Assembly: GCA_965204165.1 (NCBI GenBank)
Contig: OZ241969.1
Location: forward strand, 2,976,001 to 3,040,000
Reading direction: 5' to 3'
DNA length: 64,000 nucleotides
Source: VYFG01 sp965204165
GTDB lineage: Bacteria > Pseudomonadota > Gammaproteobacteria > Arenicellales > Poriferihabitantaceae
Shown here: piece after piece, positions 18,826-27,944 of the stretch
Layout: each line of letters begins with the position of its first letter
How positions within the stretch are numbered: the stretch's first letter is position 1
Translations under genes and position numbers: made by a program
Notes under the pieces: generated by a model
The model's input: the letters and a program-made list of their open reading frames with translations, nothing else
Database searches by the model: none
What the model was told of the DNA's origin: nothing

Positions 18826-19785
18826 ATGGACTATCTCGATTTCGAAAAACCCATTGCGGAACTCGAGGAAAAAATCATCGAGTTGCAACGCGTTGGTGCG
18901 GACAGATCCCTGGATCTGGACGAGGAAATCGAGCGTATGCGGGAGAAGAACCGGGAACTGACCAAGGATATCTTTTCCAAGCTGACACCCTGGCAGGTCA
19001 CACAGATCGCGCGTCACCCGTTGCGTCCCTATACGCTGGATTACGTCGAGCGCATGTGCACCGAATTCCAGGAACTGCACGGGGACCGGATGTATTCCGA
19101 CGATGCCGCGATAGTTGCAGGCATGTGTCGGATCGGGGGCCGCAGCGTCGCACTGATCGGTCACCAGAAAGGCCGTGACACCCGTGAACGCACCCGGCGG
19201 AATTTCGGTATGCCGCGACCCGAAGGCTATCGCAAGGCCCAGCGGGTAATGCAGCTTGCGGACCGGTTTCACCTGCCGGTGGTGACATTGATCGATACGT
19301 CGGGCGCCTATCCCGGTGTGGGGGCGGAAGAGCGTGGCCAAAGTGAGGCCATTGCAAGGTCGCTGGAAGTCATGGCGTCCCTGAATGTTCCGGTTGTATC
19401 CGTCGTGATCGGCGAGGGCGGGTCCGGCGGCGCCCTCGCCATCGGGGTCTGTGACCGCCTGCTGATGATGGAATATGCCGTGTATTCGGTGATTTCCCCG
19501 GAAGGCTGTGCCAGCATACTCTGGAAAAGCGCCGAAAAGGCCGCCGATGCGGCCGAGGCGATGAAGATGACCACGGGGGAGTTGCGTGCCCAGGGGTTGG
19601 TGGATGAAGTGATCCCGGAACCGTCCGGCGGCGCCCATCGGGACTACGATGCGGCATCAAGGAGCGTAGCGAGCGCGGTATCCGCCGCACTGGATCAACT
19701 GTGTGACAGACCCATGGACGTACTGCTCGAGCAGCGATACCAGCGCCTCATGAAGCTTGGGAAGTACGGGGTCAAGGGCCATTAA
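18826..19785 (+). CDS. accA: Acetyl-CoA carboxylase carboxyltransferase subunit alpha
   Basis: 319 residues, normal length. With AccD it transfers CO2 from carboxybiotin to acetyl-CoA, the first step of fatty-acid synthesis. The protein begins MDYLDFEKPIAELEEKI and holds the oxyanion/CoA-binding regions DTSGAYPGVGAEERGQSEA and GEGGSGGALAIG. accB and accC are at 34585 and 35052 in this window; accD is not present. Confidence 0.97.
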   Translation: MDYLDFEKPIAELEEKIIELQRVGADRSLDLDEEIERMREKNRELTKDIFSKLTPWQVTQIARHPLRPYTLDYVERMCTEFQELHGDRMYSDDAAIVAGMCRIGGRSVALIGHQKGRDTRERTRRNFGMPRPEGYRKAQRVMQLADRFHLPVVTLIDTSGAYPGVGAEERGQSEAIARSLEVMASLNVPVVSVVIGEGGSGGALAIGVCDRLLMMEYAVYSVISPEGCASILWKSAEKAADAAEAMKMTTGELRAQGLVDEVIPEPSGGAHRDYDAASRSVASAVSAALDQLCDRPMDVLLEQRYQRLMKLGKYGVKGH

Positions 19786-21229
19786 CCGTCACCGGCCAGG
19801 TCTGGAATTCGACCACGACCGACTGGCCGGGATACTCTACGGCACCCTGAACCTGCCCAGAGACGCGAGGTTCGCCGTGGGCTTCAGCGGCGGTGTCGAT
19901 TCCACGGCATTGCTGCTCGGCCTGTCGAGAATGAAGGAGAGCCGGGCCGGCGGCGGACTGCTGGCACTCCATTTCAATCACGCCATTCACACCGATTCCG
20001 AACTGTGGCAGGGGCATTGCGAACAGGTTTGTCATGAACTGGGCGTGCCCCTGCTCAGTGGCAGATGGAACCATGGACAGGTGCCGGGGGTACGGGAGGG
20101 TGCGGCGAGGGAAGCACGATATCGCTGGTTCCGCCGCTCGCTGCCGGATGAGTGCCTGCTCCTTCTGGCGCACCACCTGGATGACCAGGTGGAAACGTTT
20201 CTGCTGAACCTGCTCGAGGGCCGGGACATTCATCGTGTGGCTGGGATGTTGCCGAGACGTGCACTCGATTTCGGTGACTGCCGCGAGGTGATCAGGCCGC
20301 TGCTGGGATTCACCCGCACGGCGCTTCGGACCTATGTCGAATCCAGTGGAATGCGCTGGGTTGAAGATCCGTCCAACCGGAATACCGGGCATCGGCGGGT
20401 GTGGATCCGTACCGGGGTCCTTCCGGAACTTCGTCGGCACTGTCCCGACCTGGATGGGACCGTGACGGATACGGCCAGGGTGCTGCAACGGATGGTGCGC
20501 ATTCGTTCGGCAAGGGCCCGGCGGCTGTTGACAGGAATCGAGGATCCTGCAGCAACGAGGATCTTCTGTCGTTATGCACCCATACCGGTCAAGGGGCTGC
20601 TGTCCCTGGATGTCGTGGACCGTGAGGATGTCCTGCGCCGGTGGATCCATGCAGGGTCGCTGGATGCGCCGGGCAGGCAGGGGATGAAGATGCTCCTGCG
20701 TGACCTGGACCGGGTTGCCCAGACCGGGCCTGAATCCAGGGTGCGGAGCGGGTTGCGGCTGGATTGGCATGGTGCATCCATTCGGGAATACCGGGGCAGG
20801 CTCCACCTGCTCGGGGTGCTGCCCGAACCCGGTGGAGAGATCCCCTGGCATGGTGAAGATATCGAATTGGTGCCGGGGCTTTCGGTTCATTCCGACCCCA
20901 AGGCGGATGAGGGAACGAGCCTGTCGTCATACGGCAGGCTGTTCTGGCGATGGCGCCGGGGAGGAGAGAGAATCCAGCTTCCCGGCCGGTTCCACAGTAC
21001 CTCGCTGAAGAAGGCCTGCCAGGCACGGGGTGTGCCCGGCTGGGAGCGGGACCTGTTGCCGCATCTTGCCTGTGACGGCGGAGTTGCCTGGTTCCACGGG
21101 ATCGGCTGGTGCGTTCCTGCAACGGCACGACCGACAGGGTGTGATGCCCCGGAGGTGGATCCTGTGCCCGTGCCTCACCGGGAACTTAGACTGGCCTGGT
21201 CTCCGGAGATGAAGCGAGACCAGATCTAG
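19757..21229 (+). CDS. tilS: tRNA(Ile)-lysidine synthase
   Basis: Modifies C34 of tRNA-Ile(CAU) to lysidine so that it reads AUA. The PP-loop ATPase signature FSGGVDSTALLLGL lies near residue 43, followed by LALHFNH and the LLAHHLDDQVETFLLNLLEG helix; the C-terminal TilS substrate-binding domain completes the 490 residues. The annotated start is a TTG overlapping accA by 29 bp; a somewhat later start is possible because no ATG precedes the PP-loop. The accA-tilS-pyrG order is conserved. Confidence 0.92.
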   Translation: MGSTGSRAINRHRPGLEFDHDRLAGILYGTLNLPRDARFAVGFSGGVDSTALLLGLSRMKESRAGGGLLALHFNHAIHTDSELWQGHCEQVCHELGVPLLSGRWNHGQVPGVREGAAREARYRWFRRSLPDECLLLLAHHLDDQVETFLLNLLEGRDIHRVAGMLPRRALDFGDCREVIRPLLGFTRTALRTYVESSGMRWVEDPSNRNTGHRRVWIRTGVLPELRRHCPDLDGTVTDTARVLQRMVRIRSARARRLLTGIEDPAATRIFCRYAPIPVKGLLSLDVVDREDVLRRWIHAGSLDAPGRQGMKMLLRDLDRVAQTGPESRVRSGLRLDWHGASIREYRGRLHLLGVLPEPGGEIPWHGEDIELVPGLSVHSDPKADEGTSLSSYGRLFWRWRRGGERIQLPGRFHSTSLKKACQARGVPGWERDLLPHLACDGGVAWFHGIGWCVPATARPTGCDAPEVDPVPVPHRELRLAWSPEMKRDQI

Positions 21230-21552
21230 AAGACGGCCCGGCAGGAGCGTCTGCATGATTACCTGGGTCCTGTCCGGTAACCGGCACCTGCTGCATGGAC
21301 CGCGCAGGTTGCCGAATGCATCCGTCTCCGGCACCCCCGTGCAATGGGTGTTCGGATCATTCCGTCTCCCGGGGGGAGTCCCGGCTGCAGGATTCTCCTT
21401 GAGACGGACGGGTGAATTTGGTATCCTGTCGTCCCGTCTGGAGCACTTGTTACAGGTGCTCCAAGCCTGAGGTGGATCCTCAAGGCAGCGGCAAAAATCC
21501 GGCTTGAATCCGAGGGATTCCCGGCAATAGATGCCGCAACGTATTCCAGAAA
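21230..21552. other. Intergenic region tilS-pyrG with a hairpin
   Basis: No gene recognised in 323 bp. At 21439-21463 TGGAGCAC and GTGCTCCA form an 8-bp stem around a 9-base loop. No T-run follows, so it is not a clear intrinsic terminator; it could be a leader structure for pyrG. CTP-responsive control of pyrG is known in Gram-positives by another mechanism, so no inference is drawn. Confidence 0.35.
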
Positions 21553-23187
21553 ATGAGCAAGTACGTATTCATCACAGGCGGGGTGGTTTCTTCTTTGGGC
21601 AAGGGAATTGCGGCGGCGTCTCTCGGCAGCATACTCGAATCCCGCGGCATCCGCGTTACGATGATGAAGCTGGACCCGTACATCAATGTCGATCCCGGCA
21701 CGATGAGCCCGTTCCAGCACGGGGAGGTGTTCGTGACCGATGACGGTGCCGAGACGGATCTGGACCTTGGGCACTACGAGCGCTTCGTCAATGCCACCAT
21801 GGGCAAGCGCAACAATTTCACCACCGGGCAGATCTACGAGCGCGTGATCCGCAAGGAGCGCCGGGGCGAGTATCTGGGCGGTACCGTACAGGTCATCCCG
21901 CACATTACCGATGAAATCAAGCAGTGCATCTGCGATGGCTCTGCCGGGGCGGAACTTTCGCTGGTGGAAATCGGCGGAACCGTGGGTGACATCGAGTCAC
22001 TTCCGTTCCTGGAAGCCATCCGGCAGATGCGTATCGAGCTTGGCCGTTCCAATACCCTGTTCATGCATCTGACCCTGGTGCCGGAAATCAGCGTGGCAGG
22101 CGAGATCAAGACAAAACCCACCCAGCACTCGGTGAAGGAACTGCGATCGATCGGTATCCAGCCGGATATCCTCCTTTGCCGCGTCAGGGAGCCCCTGCCT
22201 GATTCGGCCCGCCAGAAAATCGCGCTGTTCACCAATGTGGAAAAGCGTTCCGTCATCTCCGGTGTGGACGTGGACAACATCTACCGAATTCCCCAGATCT
22301 ACGTGGACCAGGAGGTCGACCGCATCGTCACCGGGCAACTTCGGATCGAAGCCGGGTCCCCGGACATGGGAGAGTGGAACCGCGTGGTGAGTAACAGTTC
22401 CAATCCGCGTCACCGGATCAATATCGCCATGGTGGGCAAGTATGTCGACCTGACGGAGTCCTACAAATCCCTGTCAGAGGCCCTGATGCACGCGGGAATC
22501 CATACCTCGACCAGGGTGGATATCACCTATATTGATTCCTCCACCCTGGAAACCGATGGTACCAGGGCGCTCGAGAGCGTGGATGCCATACTCGTCCCCG
22601 GCGGGTTCGGGGAACGGGGAGTGGAAGGCATGGTCATCGCTGCAGGTTATGCCCGCCGGAACCGGATTCCCTACCTGGGTATCTGCCTCGGCATGCAGGT
22701 GGCAACGATCGAGTACGCCCGTAACGTTGCGGGCCTCAAGGATGCGCACAGCACCGAGTTCAACCCGGAAACACCGCATCCCGTCATTGCCTTGATCACC
22801 GAATGGATTACCGATGAGGGCGCGGTGGAACTGCGTGATGAACAATCCGACCTTGGCGGCACAATGCGCCTGGGTGCCCAGGACATCCACCTGGAGCCGG
22901 GGACGCACTACCACGGGATTTATGGTACCGATGTCATACGCGAACGCCACAGGCATCGTTACGAATTCAACAACAACTACATGCAGCGGCTGGAAGAAGC
23001 GGGTATGGTCTTTGCGGGGCTTTCAAACAACGGCCTTGTGGAGGTGATCGAGCTGCCGGATCATCCCTGGTTCGTGGCCTGCCAGTTCCATCCCGAATTC
23101 ACCTCGACGCCACGCGGAGGGCATGCGATGTTTACCGATTTCATCAATGCCGCCCTGGCGCACCGGTCGGCCCGTGAGGCCGCCTGA
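21553..23187 (+). CDS. pyrG: CTP synthase
   Basis: Makes CTP from UTP, ATP and glutamine. 544 residues: an amidoligase domain beginning KYVFITGGVVSSLGKGI with P-loop, and a class I glutamine amidotransferase domain with nucleophile GICLGMQ and catalytic His-Glu in CQFHPEF. It lies in the conserved pyrG-kdsA-eno-ftsB run with a 15-bp gap to kdsA. Confidence 0.98.
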   Translation: MSKYVFITGGVVSSLGKGIAAASLGSILESRGIRVTMMKLDPYINVDPGTMSPFQHGEVFVTDDGAETDLDLGHYERFVNATMGKRNNFTTGQIYERVIRKERRGEYLGGTVQVIPHITDEIKQCICDGSAGAELSLVEIGGTVGDIESLPFLEAIRQMRIELGRSNTLFMHLTLVPEISVAGEIKTKPTQHSVKELRSIGIQPDILLCRVREPLPDSARQKIALFTNVEKRSVISGVDVDNIYRIPQIYVDQEVDRIVTGQLRIEAGSPDMGEWNRVVSNSSNPRHRINIAMVGKYVDLTESYKSLSEALMHAGIHTSTRVDITYIDSSTLETDGTRALESVDAILVPGGFGERGVEGMVIAAGYARRNRIPYLGICLGMQVATIEYARNVAGLKDAHSTEFNPETPHPVIALITEWITDEGAVELRDEQSDLGGTMRLGAQDIHLEPGTHYHGIYGTDVIRERHRHRYEFNNNYMQRLEEAGMVFAGLSNNGLVEVIELPDHPWFVACQFHPEFTSTPRGGHAMFTDFINAALAHRSAREAA

Positions 23188-23202
23188 CCGGTTGCGATCC
23201 GA

Positions 23203-24021
23203 ATGCAACTGCTGAATTTCGAGGTCGGCGGCGGCCAGCCGTTCTTTCTGATTGCCGGCCCCTGTGTCATCGAGTCCGAGGACATGGCGCTGTCGGTTGC
23301 GGCGGAACTGAAGGAGATCACCGATCGCCTCGGCATTCCCTACATATACAAATCCTCCTTCGACAAGGCCAACCGGACAGCGGCGACATCCCACCGGGGT
23401 CCCGGCCGCGACGATGGCCTGGAAATCCTGGTCAAGGTGCGGGACAGGATCGGTGTTCCGGTCCTGACCGACGTGCATTCCGTGGAAGACGTAAATCATG
23501 CTGCGGGCGTAGTGGATGTCCTTCAGACCCCGGCTTTCCTCTGCCGTCAGACAGACCTTGTCGAGGCGGTTGCCCGCAGCGGCAAGCCCTGCAATATCAA
23601 GAAGGGGCAGTTCCTGTCCCCCGGGGAAATGCGCCATGTCGTGGACAAGGCGCTCGGGGCAAACCCGGAGTCACCGGTCATGGTATGCGAGCGTGGAGCC
23701 TCCTTCGGTTACAACAACCTGGTGGTGGACATGCGCAGCCTGATCATTCTGCGGGAAACGGGCAGGCCGGTGGTATTCGACGCCACCCACTCGGTGCAGT
23801 TGCCCGGCGGCGCCGGGGGCAAATCGGGCGGCCAGCGGGAATTTGTGCCCGCCCTTGCCAGTGCGGCCGTGGGAGTGGGAGTGGATGGCCTGTTCATGGA
23901 AACACACCCCGATCCCGACAAGGCGCTCAGCGACGGTCCCAACGCCTGGCCTCTTGCGCAGATGGAAACACTGCTTGAGCGGCTGATAGCCCTGGACCGT
24001 GTGGCCAAGTCCATCGCCTGA
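23203..24021 (+). CDS. kdsA: 3-deoxy-8-phosphooctulonate synthase (Kdo-8-P synthase)
   Basis: Condenses arabinose-5-phosphate and PEP to Kdo-8-phosphate for lipopolysaccharide. 272 residues with FLIAGPCVIES near the N-terminus, YKSSFDKANRTA, and the DATHSVQLPGG loop. The waaA Kdo transferase is in the same window at 45830. The start is ATG, 15 bp after pyrG. Confidence 0.97.
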   Translation: MQLLNFEVGGGQPFFLIAGPCVIESEDMALSVAAELKEITDRLGIPYIYKSSFDKANRTAATSHRGPGRDDGLEILVKVRDRIGVPVLTDVHSVEDVNHAAGVVDVLQTPAFLCRQTDLVEAVARSGKPCNIKKGQFLSPGEMRHVVDKALGANPESPVMVCERGASFGYNNLVVDMRSLIILRETGRPVVFDATHSVQLPGGAGGKSGGQREFVPALASAAVGVGVDGLFMETHPDPDKALSDGPNAWPLAQMETLLERLIALDRVAKSIA

Positions 24022-24088
24022 AATTGTTCCCGTGCCGTTCGAGTACGGCGGGATCCGACGAACCTTAGTGATATAGCTGATTCCCAAC

Positions 24089-25390
24089 ATGACCGAATTT
24101 GCCATCGAGTCCATTCATGCCAGGGAGATCCTGGATTCCCGCGGCAATCCCACTGTACAGGTCGATACGGTTCTTGAAAATGGTGCAGGGGGCTGCGCGG
24201 CGGTGCCTTCGGGTGCATCCACCGGGGCCCTTGAGGCGCTGGAGCTCCGGGACGGGGACCACAGCAGGTACCTGGGCAAGGGGGTTCGGCAGGCGGTCAG
24301 TCACGTCAACGGCGAAATCGCATCAAGCCTCAGGGGCACCGACGCGCGGGATCAGGCGGCCATTGATCACGCCATGCTGGAGCTGGACGGGACGGAAAAC
24401 AAAAGCCGCCTCGGCGCCAACGCCATTCTCGGGGTTTCACTGGCGTGCGCCCATGCCGCAGCGGCAGGTGGACAGGTTCCTTTGTTCCGCCATCTGGGGC
24501 AGATGTACGGCAACGACCGGTTCGTTCTGCCGGTACCGCAGTTCAATATCCTCAACGGCGGCGCACACGCGGACAATTCCATTGATTTCCAGGAATTCAT
24601 GGTGCTGCCGGTGGGCGCGCCGGATTTTCCGGAAGCGTTGCGCTTCGGGGCGGAGATTTTCCATACGCTGAAAAGGGTGCTCATGGGCAGGGGATATGCC
24701 ACCAACGTGGGCGACGAGGGGGGATTTGCCCCGGAATGCGCATCCAACGAAGAGGGAGTTGAGCTGATCATGGAGGCGATCGGGGAATCCGCCTACGCTG
24801 CGGGAAGGGAAGTGGCCATTGCACTGGACGCCGCCAGCTCGGAATTCTACTCGGACGGGCGCTACCATCTCGGCGCGGAGTCGCTTTCGCTGGATTCCGC
24901 GGGATTCGCTGACTACCTCGAGCGGTGGGTGTCCCGCTATCCGATTCTCAGCATCGAGGACGGGATGGCGGAAGACGACTGGGAAGGCTGGAGCCTGCTG
25001 ACCCGGAAACTTGGGAATTCGGTCCAGTTGACCGGGGATGACCTGTTCGTGACCGATCCCGGAATTCTCCGCCAGGGCATAGAACGCGGTGTTGCCAATT
25101 CCATTCTCATCAAGGTCAACCAGATCGGGACCCTGACGGAAACCCTGGAGGCGATCCGTATGGCCCAGGACGCGGGCTATTGCGCGACGATTTCGCACCG
25201 TTCCGGGGATACCGAGGACACCACCATTGCCGACCTTGCGGTGGCCACGGGCGCAGGACAGATCAAGACGGGTTCGCTGTCACGGTCCGAACGCATTGCA
25301 AAATACAATCGATTGCTTAAAATCAACGAGATGCTGGGGGATACGGCGATCTATCCGGGGCGTGATGCCTTCACCAACCTGATGTCCTGA
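24089..25390 (+). CDS. eno: Enolase
   Basis: Glycolytic 2-phosphoglycerate dehydratase, 433 residues. Motifs: IHAREILDSRGNPTV, PSGASTGALEA, NVGDEGGFAPE, SIEDGMAEDDW, LIKVNQIGTLTE and SHRSGDTEDT with the usual catalytic Lys and metal ligands. RNase E, encoded at the left edge, binds enolase in the enterobacterial degradosome; whether that happens here is unknown. Confidence 0.98.
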   Translation: MTEFAIESIHAREILDSRGNPTVQVDTVLENGAGGCAAVPSGASTGALEALELRDGDHSRYLGKGVRQAVSHVNGEIASSLRGTDARDQAAIDHAMLELDGTENKSRLGANAILGVSLACAHAAAAGGQVPLFRHLGQMYGNDRFVLPVPQFNILNGGAHADNSIDFQEFMVLPVGAPDFPEALRFGAEIFHTLKRVLMGRGYATNVGDEGGFAPECASNEEGVELIMEAIGESAYAAGREVAIALDAASSEFYSDGRYHLGAESLSLDSAGFADYLERWVSRYPILSIEDGMAEDDWEGWSLLTRKLGNSVQLTGDDLFVTDPGILRQGIERGVANSILIKVNQIGTLTETLEAIRMAQDAGYCATISHRSGDTEDTTIADLAVATGAGQIKTGSLSRSERIAKYNRLLKINEMLGDTAIYPGRDAFTNLMS

Positions 25391-25453
25391 CCACCGGCAC
25401 AAACCATCCGCCACCAAGGCACAGGCGGTCACAACTGTAGAGGTGTACCACCG

Positions 25454-25723
25454 ATGCGACCCACAATCCTGTTGCTGGTAGTGTTACTGTCCTGGCTGCA
25501 GTATGCCCTTTGGGCGGGGGACAAGAACGTATTCGACCTCAAGAGGCTGGATGCGGCGGTGGAACGGACCGTTCAGGAAAACATCCGCCTGGAACAGGGA
25601 AACCAGCGGCTGCTTGCCGAAGTGATCGATCTCAAACAGGGCGGGGAGACCGTAGAGACACTGGCACGCTTCAATCTGGGGCTCATCAAGGAGAACGAGA
25701 TCTTCTACCAGATCATCGAATAG
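25454..25723 (+). CDS. ftsB: Cell division protein FtsB
   Basis: 89-residue bitopic divisome protein forming a complex with FtsL and FtsQ. A single membrane segment (TILLLVVLLSWLQYALWAG, about 3-21) is followed by a coiled coil (about 28-65) and a short C-terminus. The gene follows eno as in most gammaproteobacteria, but the usual ispD neighbour is absent: ygfZ converges 10 bp away. Confidence 0.92.
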   Translation: MRPTILLLVVLLSWLQYALWAGDKNVFDLKRLDAAVERTVQENIRLEQGNQRLLAEVIDLKQGGETVETLARFNLGLIKENEIFYQIIE

Positions 25724-25732
25724 CCTCTCCGG

Positions 25733-26671
25733 TCAGGCCGGCCGGGAGCGTTCTGTGTCGATGCTGTAGGGCGGCGGGAGCAATGACAGTTGCGGACCGT
25801 CGGCGGTTCCGAGATGTATTTCACCCCCATCCAGGATTTCCACGGGCACCATGGCCGAGAGCCAGGTTGAATCGCGAAACCGGACTGCATCCACGACCAT
25901 GCCGGCCTTCTGGCCAGGCCGTTCCCGAATGAAGAGCGGGTCTCCGGGCACTGCATCAGCCCCGGCGCCATGAATCACTGCGCCGGTCATGCGCTGCTTG
26001 ATCTTGCCCAGGTAACGGACACGGGCGACGATTTCCTGTCCGGGATAACAGCCCTTGCTGAAGCTGACGCCTCCCACAAGGTCAAGGTTCACCTGCTGCG
26101 GAATGAAGGATTCGGAAGTGGCCGCGTACACCTGGGGCTCGCCGGCAAGGATGGCGGCGAGTTTCCAGAATCTTCCCGGGAGTACCGGGGATTGATGTTC
26201 CAGGGCCTCATCCGGAACCGGGCTGTCCGCCGCCAGTCGCATGGCGCGGCGGTTGTCCAGCCGCCACGTGTTCGCGGATTGCGGCAGGTCGCCGATGTAG
26301 CCGAAAACACCGGTCCGTTCCCCGATCCCGATTTCCACCCGGGACCGCATGCGGTACAGCGTCAGCCGCTTCGACACGGTTTCCGCGAGGTCATCCGGCA
26401 ACACCAGGTTGAAACCGGTATCGTCCCTGAGCAGCCGGTAGATTGCCAGGGTGCGGCCCTTGGGATTGCAGTAGGCGCCGGGCTGCTGCTGTCCCGCCGC
26501 CAATGCGCTGACGTCACTGCTGAACTGGTTGTGCAGAAAATGCTCGGCTTCTTCGCCCTCGACACGGATCGTCTTCAGGTTTTCCAGATGCATCACCCCC
26601 GACGGCAGATCTTCCAGGCATCTGACGTCCGGTGACGGCGCCAGGGATGTATTGTTGTCAGCGGTCCCCAT
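25733..26671 (-). CDS. ygfZ: YgfZ/GcvT family tRNA-modifying/Fe-S maintenance protein
   Basis: Folate-binding relative of the glycine-cleavage T protein, linked to Fe-S cluster repair and MiaB activity. 312 residues from ATG 26671 (a TTG at 26677 is also open). The signature KGCYPGQEIVARVRYLGK contains the essential cysteine. It lies near sdh genes, as ygfZ lies near sdhE in E. coli, which suits a role in supporting Fe-S enzymes. Convergent with ftsB. Confidence 0.92.
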   Translation of the reverse strand: MGTADNNTSLAPSPDVRCLEDLPSGVMHLENLKTIRVEGEEAEHFLHNQFSSDVSALAAGQQQPGAYCNPKGRTLAIYRLLRDDTGFNLVLPDDLAETVSKRLTLYRMRSRVEIGIGERTGVFGYIGDLPQSANTWRLDNRRAMRLAADSPVPDEALEHQSPVLPGRFWKLAAILAGEPQVYAATSESFIPQQVNLDLVGGVSFSKGCYPGQEIVARVRYLGKIKQRMTGAVIHGAGADAVPGDPLFIRERPGQKAGMVVDAVRFRDSTWLSAMVPVEILDGGEIHLGTADGPQLSLLPPPYSIDTERSRPA

Positions 26672-26732
26672 CTTCAAGTCATACCTTTTTCACATGGTCT
26701 CTGGTCAAATAGGGTCATAGAATCGAAACACA

Positions 26733-27035
26733 ATGTCATCGAAGCATCATATATCCCGGGTTTCTCCCCGGAAGCGGATGAATCCGTCCGCCGCAGGATC
26801 CGGGGAAGCTGCCGGAACGGCGGTGCAGACCGATCCGTCCGGTACCGGCGACCATTCCATGCATCCTGCAACGGTGGACGGACCCGCACGCCGGGAAACC
26901 CGGATAATCCGTTCGGACGATGCCGGGTCCGATACCGGGAGCCGGGAGGATAACGCGGAAATCGGCGGCCCGTCCGGACCCGAACCCACCCGGTACGGGG
27001 ATTGGGAAAAGCATGGACGCTGCATCGATTTCTGA
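26733..27035 (+). CDS. DUF1674 / SDHAF4-like succinate dehydrogenase assembly factor
   Basis: 100-residue protein whose last 27 residues (EIGGPSGPEPTRYGDWEKHG, then RCIDF) match the DUF1674 signature of SDHAF4/Sdh8, which in mitochondria binds flavinylated SdhA and helps complex II assembly. The N-terminal 70 residues are low in complexity and basic/acidic, typical of the family. It lies 100 bp upstream of sdhC in the same direction, which supports the call. ATG start. A sdhE homologue is also present downstream. Confidence 0.82.
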   Translation: MSSKHHISRVSPRKRMNPSAAGSGEAAGTAVQTDPSGTGDHSMHPATVDGPARRETRIIRSDDAGSDTGSREDNAEIGGPSGPEPTRYGDWEKHGRCIDF

Positions 27036-27070
27036 CCAATTTCCCCTTCACCACCGTGCATGCCCGTTCC

Positions 27071-27100
27071 TTGGGAAATGATCGGCGGGTGATTTACACT
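27071..27100 (+). promoter_or_regulatory. Possible promoter of sdhCDAB
   Basis: TTGGGA at 27071-27076, an 18-bp spacer and TACACT at 27095-27100, 35 bp before the sdhC start. A moderate sigma-70 match only. Confidence 0.35.
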
Positions 27101-27135
27101 ATGCAACCAGACGTTACGACTACCTGACAGTTCTT

Positions 27136-27507
27136 TTGACCACAGATCATCGTCCACTTTCGCCCCATCTGCAGATCTATCGGCCGCAGATGACCTCGGT
27201 ACTGTCCATCCTGCATCGGGCCAGCGGTCTCATCCTTGCTGCGGGTACGCTGCTTGTGGTCTGGTGGTTCTGGACGATCATGTCGGGGGCGGGAAACTAT
27301 GCCGTGGCCCACGGCTTTTTCAACAGCCTGTTTGGCAGGTTGCTGCTCTTTGTCTGGTCTCTTTGCATGTTCTACCACCTTTGCAACGGTGTCCGTCATC
27401 TTGTCTGGGACATGGGGTACGCCCTGGAAATCAAACAGGCCTACATGGCCGGCTGGATTGCGATCGGGGCTGCGGTGGGACTGACGGCCGCGGCGTGGCT
27501 GCTATGA
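27136..27507 (+). CDS. sdhC: Succinate dehydrogenase cytochrome b556 subunit
   Basis: Membrane anchor of complex II, 123 residues from a TTG start (LSPHLQIYRPQ near the N-terminus, typical of SdhC). Three hydrophobic segments lie at about 24-48, 60-85 and 100-122. Heme ligand His is in FYHLCNGVRHLVWDMG. The stop overlaps the sdhD start by ATGA. Confidence 0.95.
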   Translation: MTTDHRPLSPHLQIYRPQMTSVLSILHRASGLILAAGTLLVVWWFWTIMSGAGNYAVAHGFFNSLFGRLLLFVWSLCMFYHLCNGVRHLVWDMGYALEIKQAYMAGWIAIGAAVGLTAAAWLL

Positions 27508-27878
27508 GCCTGCGTCATCCCCTGGCCCGGGTAAAGGGCCTCGGCGCTTCCGGAGAGGGTTCCCATCACTGGTGGGGCCAGCGGCTGAGTGCCGTGGCGC
27601 TGGCGCCGTTGTCCATCTGGTTCGTCTTTGCCGTGATCGGCCATATCGGCGACAGTCACGACGAGGTCATCGCCTGGGTTTCCAGCCCCGGCGTCGCCTT
27701 GATGCTGATCCTGTTTGTCGGTTTCATGAGTTACCATGCCCTGCTGGGCGTGCAGGTGGTGATCGAGGACTATGTCCACGCGGAGTCGCTGAAGCTGGTG
27801 TTGGTCATTCTCGTCAAGGGGCTTGCTTTGCTTGCGGGTCTGGGCGGAATTTTCGCGATTCTGCGCGTCGCCCTTTGA
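27504..27878 (+). CDS. sdhD: Succinate dehydrogenase membrane anchor subunit
   Basis: 124 residues, three membrane segments. It begins MSLRHPLARVKGLGASGEGS followed by HHWWGQRLSAVALAP, the pattern of alphaproteobacterial/mitochondrial-type SdhD, with YHALLGVQVVIEDYVH near the quinone/heme site. The ATG overlaps the sdhC stop. A longer upstream open frame lies inside sdhC and is not real. Confidence 0.94.
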   Translation: MSLRHPLARVKGLGASGEGSHHWWGQRLSAVALAPLSIWFVFAVIGHIGDSHDEVIAWVSSPGVALMLILFVGFMSYHALLGVQVVIEDYVHAESLKLVLVILVKGLALLAGLGGIFAILRVAL

Positions 27879-27944
27879 ATACAAACCGGGTTGCTGGCTT
27901 TCGTATCGATCGGCTGCCCTGAACGATTTCGGACATTACCAACC

